This document shows positions 21,429 through 25,457 of a stretch of DNA of 25,457 bases, one piece after another. The position numbers and the translations under genes are program-made. This DNA comes from a virus. The notes under the pieces are model-generated. The model saw only the letters and a program-made list of their open reading frames with translations. It was not told where the DNA came from and made no database searches. The DNA lies in the IMG/VR virus record IMGVR_UViG_3300012271_000053, positions 1 to 25,457 of that record; one strand, given 5' to 3'. Each line of letters starts with the position of its first letter. Position 1 is the stretch's first letter.

Positions 21429-22315
21429 TAAATCTCCACAACATAAGATGGGTTGAATTGCATGTTCTCAGTGGTTTGATAGATATTATAATCTGGTTCA
21501 GTTGCCACCAAGTCGGCACCCTCATAATGTGACCTGATTGCTTCTTTAGGTAATGCAAACTTCTCTGGATACCCCTGAGGGTTACACACGACACGTGTAA
21601 CACGTTCATCCGCAATAGGGATATGAGGGTGACCATCGTTCTCTTTAACCTTGTAATCAAAGCCACAGTGAGTGTGACCATGAATCCATAGTTCAGGTCG
21701 ATGCTCAAGAATGATATGCTCCCATGAGTTATAGAAACACACGTTCAATTGCGAACCTGCAAATTGTCGAGCAATACTTCGTCTATGAGGGTAGTGATGA
21801 GTTACCACAACTCTCTTCATGTCAGGGAAATTATGCTTGTAAAACTTCAATTTAGATTCAATGAAGGTTCTGGCTTTCTGACCCCAGACAATACCATCAT
21901 TGTTCTCTCTCAAATCAGTGATACAACGGAAGTCGTTCAAGCCATGACGAACTGCGACATTAACACCGTTGTCACCACCTGAACCATCCCACCAACCAGT
22001 AGAACCGATAAAGACAACACCACCAATGATGATATCTCTTTCAATCAGGATTTGCAAGTTGGTCGAACATGCGGATTTGAATTTCTTATCCAACTCTTTA
22101 CGAGAGGTATGGTAATATTCATGGTTACCCGGCACAAAGACAACAGTTTTACCACTCTCATGTTGAATCTCTTTCAACAAGGGGATAATAGTATTATGTG
22201 ACGCAATATCCCCTGCCAATACCAATACATCGGCATCAGTCTGGAGCATCTTGTCATAATTTTTGGACATCATACCGAATTCGTTATGAAGGTCACTTAT
22301 ACATTGTATTCTCAT
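21428..22315 (-). CDS. Calcineurin-like metallophosphoesterase
   Basis: 295 residues with the full set of metal-binding motifs: SDLHNEFG at 7-14, LAGDIAS at 33-39, PGNHEYY at 62-68, THHYPHR near 171-177 and HGHTHCGFDYK in the C-terminal half. This pattern is that of the broad metallophosphoesterase family (YfcE/Icc/phosphodiesterase-like). Substrates range from cyclic nucleotides to DNA ends. It differs from the PPP enzyme at 5877-6593 (no VDRG), so the two are not duplicates. AAGGA is its ribosome site. It overlaps the cyclic-phosphate receiver-like gene by 23 bases, which may hint at a shared pathway. Confidence 0.88.
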   Translation of the reverse strand: MRIQCISDLHNEFGMMSKNYDKMLQTDADVLVLAGDIASHNTIIPLLKEIQHESGKTVVFVPGNHEYYHTSRKELDKKFKSACSTNLQILIERDIIIGGVVFIGSTGWWDGSGGDNGVNVAVRHGLNDFRCITDLRENNDGIVWGQKARTFIESKLKFYKHNFPDMKRVVVTHHYPHRRSIARQFAGSQLNVCFYNSWEHIILEHRPELWIHGHTHCGFDYKVKENDGHPHIPIADERVTRVVCNPQGYPEKFALPKEAIRSHYEGADLVATEPDYNIYQTTENMQFNPSYVVEI

Positions 22316-22601
22316 AGAGTTTCCTTATTTGTTGTTTCCCTGCCTGCATTTTCAGTCGTGCAGAGGGATTAGCTGTGTGAATGGTGATAGTTGGAGGGTC
22401 GAAACCATTGGTCACAACCTGCTCTTCCATCCACAATATAACATCATACCCTGTTCCTATCTCTTTGTCATCACCAAGGTCGTGATCAAGTGAGATATGG
22501 GTGACCATACCTGTCTCAAGCAATGCTATTGCCTGAAATGGTTCATATACACGAAACCACCCATCAGGGGTGGCACGTTCATCATCAAGAAATACTTTCA
22601 T
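22293..22601 (-). CDS. Cyclic-phosphate-processing receiver-like protein (cREC type)
   Basis: 102 residues. FLDDERATPDGWFRVY at 4-19, SLDHDLGDD at 37-45, GTGYDVILWMEE at 49-60, then PPTITIHTANPSARLKM. This is the signature of the receiver-like family named cyclic-phosphate processing receiver (cREC), linked by comparative genomics to RNA repair and to phage defence. It keeps acidic receiver-type residues but lacks a clear phosphorylation role. The family is predicted to open or bind 2',3'-cyclic phosphate ends. In this genome RtcB is also present, and RtcB can seal cyclic-phosphate ends, so a joint RNA-repair task is reasonable (inference). It overlaps both neighbours. Confidence 0.78.
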   Translation of the reverse strand: MKVFLDDERATPDGWFRVYEPFQAIALLETGMVTHISLDHDLGDDKEIGTGYDVILWMEEQVVTNGFDPPTITIHTANPSARLKMQAGKQQIRKLYENTMYK

Positions 22602-22767
22602 CTTTACACCTTTGTTTCAGTGATTCGACTTCTCGTTCCATACGGGGAGTCAACCACATTTTACCAGTTGCAGGGTCAATACCACCTGACAATCTCCATA
22701 ACATTTCAAGAAGGGTTTCTGACTCTTCCAGAAGTATCTCCATTTCCTCTTCTGTCTTTAATTCCAT
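22585..22767 (-). CDS. Small acidic helical protein (60 residues)
   Basis: Begins MELKTEEEMEILLEESETLL; the first 28 residues are one acidic amphipathic helix. The rest, LSGGIDPATGKMWLTPRMER, is a turn plus helix. GGAG is 8 bases before the ATG. It overlaps the receiver-like gene by 17 bases and takes its ATG from the TAATG of the tiny membrane protein. Unknown family. Confidence 0.65.
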   Translation of the reverse strand: MELKTEEEMEILLEESETLLEMLWRLSGGIDPATGKMWLTPRMEREVESLKQRCKDESIS

Positions 22768-22874
22768 TATACAACTCCAATCGTCAATAAGATTCCGGGA
22801 TACAAGAAGAAAACATAGACAACCAACAGTACCAGAACAATCTTCATACCTTTTGCGGCAGTTTCTTCATCCAT
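22767..22874 (-). CDS. Tiny single-pass membrane protein (35 residues)
   Basis: Reads MDEETAAKGMKIVLVLLVVYVFFLYPGILLTIGVV: an eight-residue soluble head and a single long hydrophobic segment. AGGA is 8 bases upstream of the ATG. It overlaps the upstream gene by 8 bases and the downstream ATG as TAATG, so it fits the translation chain exactly. A role in membrane regulation, lysis timing or exclusion is possible; nothing specific can be read. Confidence 0.62.
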   Translation of the reverse strand: MDEETAAKGMKIVLVLLVVYVFFLYPGILLTIGVV

Positions 22875-23223
22875 TTGGGAATTCCTTTAATATGTATCCA
22901 TAAGGTAGACCATAATTATATTCCATATAACCATAGTCATAAAAATCATCTTCAGCGTCAACCAACCACTTAATAGCGGTCAGTCGGTCTGGTGCACCCA
23001 TTGTGATCATTGAGATTAATATTCTCTCAAATGAGATAACAGCCTCAGCATTAAGTTGCCGTTGATACTCATTCTCCCTATCCAAATCTTCCAGTAGGGA
23101 TTCCCAGATTTCCTGTTTACGTGCAGGGGTGGCATCATAGAATTCATGTGAACGAGGGCGAAAACCATTCACATCTTTGTAGAGGTCTGAGAAAATATCT
23201 TCATCGTAGGTATATTCAGACAT
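22867..23223 (-). CDS. Conserved-looking phage hypothetical protein (118 residues)
   Basis: Contains IFSDLYKDVNGFRPRSHEFYDATP near residues 10-33, a pattern (SDL.KD..GFRPR) that I recall from many unassigned phage proteins of enterobacteria and related hosts. A helical middle (WESLLEDLDRENEYQRQL) and an acidic, Tyr-rich C-terminal part (AEDDFYDYGYMEYNYG) follow. AAAGGG is the ribosome site. No function is known for the family as far as I can tell. Confidence 0.7.
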   Translation of the reverse strand: MSEYTYDEDIFSDLYKDVNGFRPRSHEFYDATPARKQEIWESLLEDLDRENEYQRQLNAEAVISFERILISMITMGAPDRLTAIKWLVDAEDDFYDYGYMEYNYGLPYGYILKEFPNG

Positions 23224-23224
23224 T

Positions 23225-23416
23225 TTAAACCCTTTCTATACGTTCAACATCGTTATAAGAGACACTATATACTTTACCATCTAATAAACCGTGAAGTCGT
23301 TTGAATGATTGGTGGGCTACTATAAAGGTTCGTTCCTTTTCACCACCCAGAAACATGTCTTCTCTGAGGATGACTATTGACATTGAACCTAATTGTTTAA
23401 GTGATTTGTTACTCAT
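23225..23416 (-). CDS. Small hypothetical protein (63 residues)
   Basis: Begins MSNKSLKQLGSMSIVILRED and continues as a beta-rich small fold (RTFIVAHQSF, KVYSVSYNDVERI). AAAAGGG precedes the ATG. One base separates it from the next gene. Unknown. Confidence 0.62.
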   Translation of the reverse strand: MSNKSLKQLGSMSIVILREDMFLGGEKERTFIVAHQSFKRLHGLLDGKVYSVSYNDVERIERV

Positions 23417-23451
23417 TGACTACCCTTTTCGTTAGAGACAACTACACTATA

Positions 23452-23994
23452 TCACAAGTTCATAAAGACTCCAAGAGATTTCTTGATCATATCATAACCC
23501 GGTCCAAACTCCTGTAAATAACTCGTTCCTACTGATAACACACAATCGGTTCGTAGACCTGCAACATTCACTCTGACCACTGTACCGTTCTTCTCCACGA
23601 TACCATCAAATTCTCCTGTTATGGTTTCCATTGCCACATTTCCCATTACTAATATCTTCTCTGGTTCTATGATATCTGCATACCTATTGAACCAGTATCG
23701 ACACTCTTCACGGTGAGCAACTGAGGGTTTATTATATCTCCCCTTTCGTTTACTCTTATCAGTATAACATTGAACAGTATTCAATTCAAGGAATTCATTG
23801 CGTGAGACACCAACCTTTCTCGCCAGTTCCCAGAACTTATCAACATGTTCTCTGTCACCACGTAGGGGTTGTTCCATTAAAATGATATATTTTGAATGTT
23901 CCGTGTATTCAGGCAACACTACACCATTCTTTTTAAGATAACAATGATCACAATGACTAAGTTCTTCCGTCACTTGACTAATATTTTTAGTCAT
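23452..23994 (-). CDS. Uracil-DNA glycosylase-superfamily protein (Fe-S, family-4-like)
   Basis: 180 residues from the ATG at 23994 (an upstream TTG is not needed). Cysteines at 15, 18, 76 and 98 have the C-x2-C...C...C layout of the iron-sulfur cluster in family-4/5 UDGs. KYIILMEQPLRG replaces the usual active-site strand (typical GE.PG), LNTVQCYT matches the 'N.V.C' strand and EPEKILVMGNVAM the 'P..I..LG..A' strand. UDGs remove uracil from DNA. The normal active-site GExPG is changed, so the activity may be altered: another base, single-strand-specific, or a binding protein only. The ATG overlaps the upstream stop as ATGA. Confidence 0.72.
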   Translation of the reverse strand: MTKNISQVTEELSHCDHCYLKKNGVVLPEYTEHSKYIILMEQPLRGDREHVDKFWELARKVGVSRNEFLELNTVQCYTDKSKRKGRYNKPSVAHREECRYWFNRYADIIEPEKILVMGNVAMETITGEFDGIVEKNGTVVRVNVAGLRTDCVLSVGTSYLQEFGPGYDMIKKSLGVFMNL

Positions 23995-24638
23995 CAATCC
24001 CACCAATGAAAGAGATACTTAGCAATGATTTTACAAGCAAAATCAATATCTTGTTGTTGCATATATTGTTCGTGTTTGTAAAGTCTACGACTATCCTTAC
24101 TTTCCTGTTCCTTTTCCTTTTCGGTGACTGCTCCATCCCTACTGGATAACCATTGACGGCATTTACTTCCATCGGGTTCACCCCAAGAAGTCTTGAGTTT
24201 ACCCCATTTCTTATTGTGGTTAATGAAAGCATTCTCATGGTAATCATCAGCCATAAGACGTTCAAGTGCCAATACGGCAAGTTGGATATTATCAGCATCA
24301 CGTTCACAATGTAAGTGATTACTATTGTGACGGATATCGTATTCCATACTCTTGAGTTTCTTGTGGTTCATTACAAGCCAGTAATGCCAATCCCAATTAC
24401 GATCATTCCAGATTAGAGGAAACCAACGCCATAGATTCTCGACACCATACTTTACCTTGTAATAGGCAGTAGTCGGATTCCACCAACCCCACTTCACCTT
24501 ACGGTAACAGTAGTAATATGGCTTCTCAAACCAAGTATCTTCTATGAAATCTTCAAACTTATCAATGAGAGTATCTTTCTTGCCTAGCATACTCTCAAGC
24601 GCTTTAGCCGCAGATTTGCTCAATTGTTTGCTCTTCAT
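23994..24638 (-). CDS. Trp-rich hypothetical phage protein (214 residues)
   Basis: Begins MKSKQLSKSAAKALESM at the ATG at 24638 with AAAGGG upstream. The middle has WFEKPYYYCYRKVKWGWW and WRWFPLIWNDRNWDWHYWL, unusually rich in Trp and Tyr, then a helix ADNIQLAVLALERLMADDYHENAF. The pattern W-x-D-WD-x-x-W with a following helix is one I recall from uncharacterised phage proteins. Aromatic content hints at binding of nucleic acid or sugar. It overlaps the preceding small gene by 35 bases. Confidence 0.65.
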   Translation of the reverse strand: MKSKQLSKSAAKALESMLGKKDTLIDKFEDFIEDTWFEKPYYYCYRKVKWGWWNPTTAYYKVKYGVENLWRWFPLIWNDRNWDWHYWLVMNHKKLKSMEYDIRHNSNHLHCERDADNIQLAVLALERLMADDYHENAFINHNKKWGKLKTSWGEPDGSKCRQWLSSRDGAVTEKEKEQESKDSRRLYKHEQYMQQQDIDFACKIIAKYLFHWWD

Positions 24639-24774
24639 TTTTTTCCCTTTCAATTACCATTTGGTATTGTGAAAATCCTACAAGTACCCAACCATCAGCC
24701 GCATACGCATTCAAATCTGCTTCACATCCACCAAAATTAGGCGGGTTTTCTATTACTTTATATTCTTTAGCCAT
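24604..24774 (-). CDS. Small protein resembling DUF4177-type proteins (56 residues)
   Basis: Reads MAKEYKVIENPPNFGGCEAD, then LNAYAADGWVLVGFSQY. 'L..YAADGWVLV.F' after a strand beginning YKVIE is the pattern of the small DUF4177-type fold. The ATG follows AAAGGAG. It overlaps the upstream gene by 8 bases and the downstream gene by 35, longer than other overlaps here. Unknown function. Confidence 0.6.
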   Translation of the reverse strand: MAKEYKVIENPPNFGGCEADLNAYAADGWVLVGFSQYQMVIEREKNEEQTIEQICG

Positions 24775-24958
24775 TTTTTAACCACTCCTTTATTGTTTTT
24801 TCTAATTCCTCTTCATCATCCCATGTAGCAAGTTCTACGAGGTTTGTTTCTTCGGCATACAAGACACCTGAACCATCACCATACAGCTTGATGTAAACGT
24901 AATCCTCGTTTTTCTCTTCACACTGGTCAATCAGTTTACACAATTCACGTAGATTCAT
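24767..24958 (-). CDS. Small hypothetical protein (63 residues)
   Basis: Begins MNLRELCKLIDQCEEKNEDY, then YIKLYGDGSGVLYAEETNLVELATWDDEEEL. Helix, hairpin, helix layout with acidic C-terminal half. It starts within the end of the thioredoxin gene (14-base overlap), with AAAGGATA at good spacing. No family recognised. Confidence 0.62.
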   Translation of the reverse strand: MNLRELCKLIDQCEEKNEDYVYIKLYGDGSGVLYAEETNLVELATWDDEEELEKTIKEWLKNG

Positions 24959-25313
24959 GGGTATCCTTTTTCTCTATTTTGTATGGTATTTTTAATACTT
25001 GATCTAATGCTTTCTCTATAATTGCCTGTCGGGTTACCCCTGTCAGTCGTGCCACCAATACACCATGAATAAAAAATAATGTAGTTGGTAGTGTGTCAAC
25101 CTTAAACTTAAACTTAAAGTCTTTTTGAGTATCGTTATTACTTTGATAATACTTTATTTCTGTATCCTTGTAAACCTCAAGGTTGTCAGAAAATCGTTGG
25201 AAATGTGGTGCATAGAATTTACACGGTCCACACCAACTCGCCCAACACTTTACTATTGCAACACGATCTTGCCCTAATACCTGTTGCCAATCCTCTCCTA
25301 ATTCAGTTACCAT
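24945..25313 (-). CDS. Thioredoxin
   Basis: 122 residues. WASWCGPCK (active-site Cys28 and Cys31) and the cis-Pro region TLPTTLFF are the thioredoxin signatures. Phage thioredoxins reduce disulfides, typically feeding ribonucleotide reductase, and T7 uses the host protein as a polymerase processivity factor. No ribonucleotide reductase gene lies in the window. The C-terminus is extended by KIEKKDTHEST. AGGGGG is the ribosome site, and the ATG overlaps the preceding stop as TAATG. Confidence 0.92.
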   Translation of the reverse strand: MVTELGEDWQQVLGQDRVAIVKCWASWCGPCKFYAPHFQRFSDNLEVYKDTEIKYYQSNNDTQKDFKFKFKVDTLPTTLFFIHGVLVARLTGVTRQAIIEKALDQVLKIPYKIEKKDTHEST

Positions 25314-25457
25314 TAAAAGAACCCCCTACTGATTTGTTTTCGTGGTGGTGGTGGCGGAGAAGGAGGGGCCGGTCTTGGTGGCCTATCAGCATCCTTACAG
25401 TTTCCTCCAATTGTGTGATATTCCTCACATTCTGTCTTGACATTCCATAAAAACCCC
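25313..25457 (-). CDS. C-terminal part of a Pro-rich protein (partial)
   Basis: The minus strand is open from the right edge to a TAA at 25313-25315 and reads GFLWNVKTECEEYHTIGGNC, then KDADRPPRPAPPSPPPPPRK and a tail ending GFF. The poly-Pro stretch with two Cys resembles small Pro-rich lysis lipoproteins (Rz1 type) or a flexible virion tail, but only the C-terminus is visible and no assignment can be made. It is coupled to the thioredoxin gene by TAATG. Confidence 0.6.
   Translation of the reverse strand, partial: GFLWNVKTECEEYHTIGGNCKDADRPPRPAPPSPPPPPRKQISRGFF

Noticed and set aside
22497-22903. Rightward open frames of 97 and 126 codons
   Set aside because: They run antisense through three leftward genes with good starts and couplings; no homology pattern.
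1-25457. tRNA genes, CRISPR arrays and insertion sequences
   Set aside because: No T-loop GTTCRA context with cloverleaf, no spaced direct repeats, no transposase motif or terminal inverted repeats were found by eye.

Overview
The window looks like part of the genome of a large, AT-rich, virulent T4-like tailed phage (myovirus-type, Caudoviricetes) of a bacterium. Reasons: a family-B DNA polymerase of gp43 type, wall-to-wall genes with ATGA/TAATG overlaps, many proteins under 100 residues, copies of the T4-type late promoter TATAAATA at gene starts, and short N-termini ending in (L/I)xE that resemble the T4 prohead-protease (gp21) processing signal. No integrase, transposase, tRNA, rRNA or CRISPR array was seen. 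The host cannot be named; a Gram-negative host is a guess.

Layout. Positions 1-3525 are read rightwards: a glycosyltransferase-like protein, then five tightly overlapping genes. Four of the five are small unknown proteins. The fourth gene in the row is a RimK-type ATP-grasp ligase joined to a RimB-like (retropepsin-type) protease domain. All five begin with a short peptide ending in LxE. A 13-bp perfect hairpin at 3527-3555 closes this unit and the opposing one. Everything from 3560 to the right edge is read leftwards.

The leftward part, following its transcription from right to left, begins with the Pro-rich C-terminus of a protein entering from outside the window. It continues with thioredoxin, small unknowns, a family-4-like uracil-DNA glycosylase, a cyclic-phosphate-processing receiver-like protein, a metallophosphoesterase and two adenine-type DNA methyltransferases. 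Next come two genes with virion-like N-termini, one directly behind a late promoter. The DNA polymerase follows, behind a conserved-looking RNA hairpin and apparently without an ATG/GTG/TTG start for its true N-terminus. Then come a second glycosyltransferase-like protein, deoxyribose-phosphate aldolase (DeoC), an N4-cytosine-type DNA methyltransferase, a membrane protein, a patch of small zinc-ribbon proteins, RtcB RNA ligase, a sulfotransferase-like protein, a ClpP-like protease, a PPP-family phosphatase, a fibrous protein with LDDDA repeats, an exported lytic transglycosylase and a DHH phosphoesterase.

How it may work together (inference). The polymerase, DNA methyltransferases, UDG-like enzyme, DeoC and thioredoxin serve DNA synthesis, nucleotide recycling and protection of phage DNA. 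RtcB, the receiver-like cyclic-phosphate protein and perhaps the phosphatases look like an RNA-repair kit against host RNA-cleaving defences. ClpP and the DHH enzyme probably adjust host metabolism. The transglycosylase is a lysis or entry enzyme. The most novel element is the RimK-RimB fusion inside a set of genes whose products look addressed to the capsid: it could add amino acids to a virion or injected protein and trim them.
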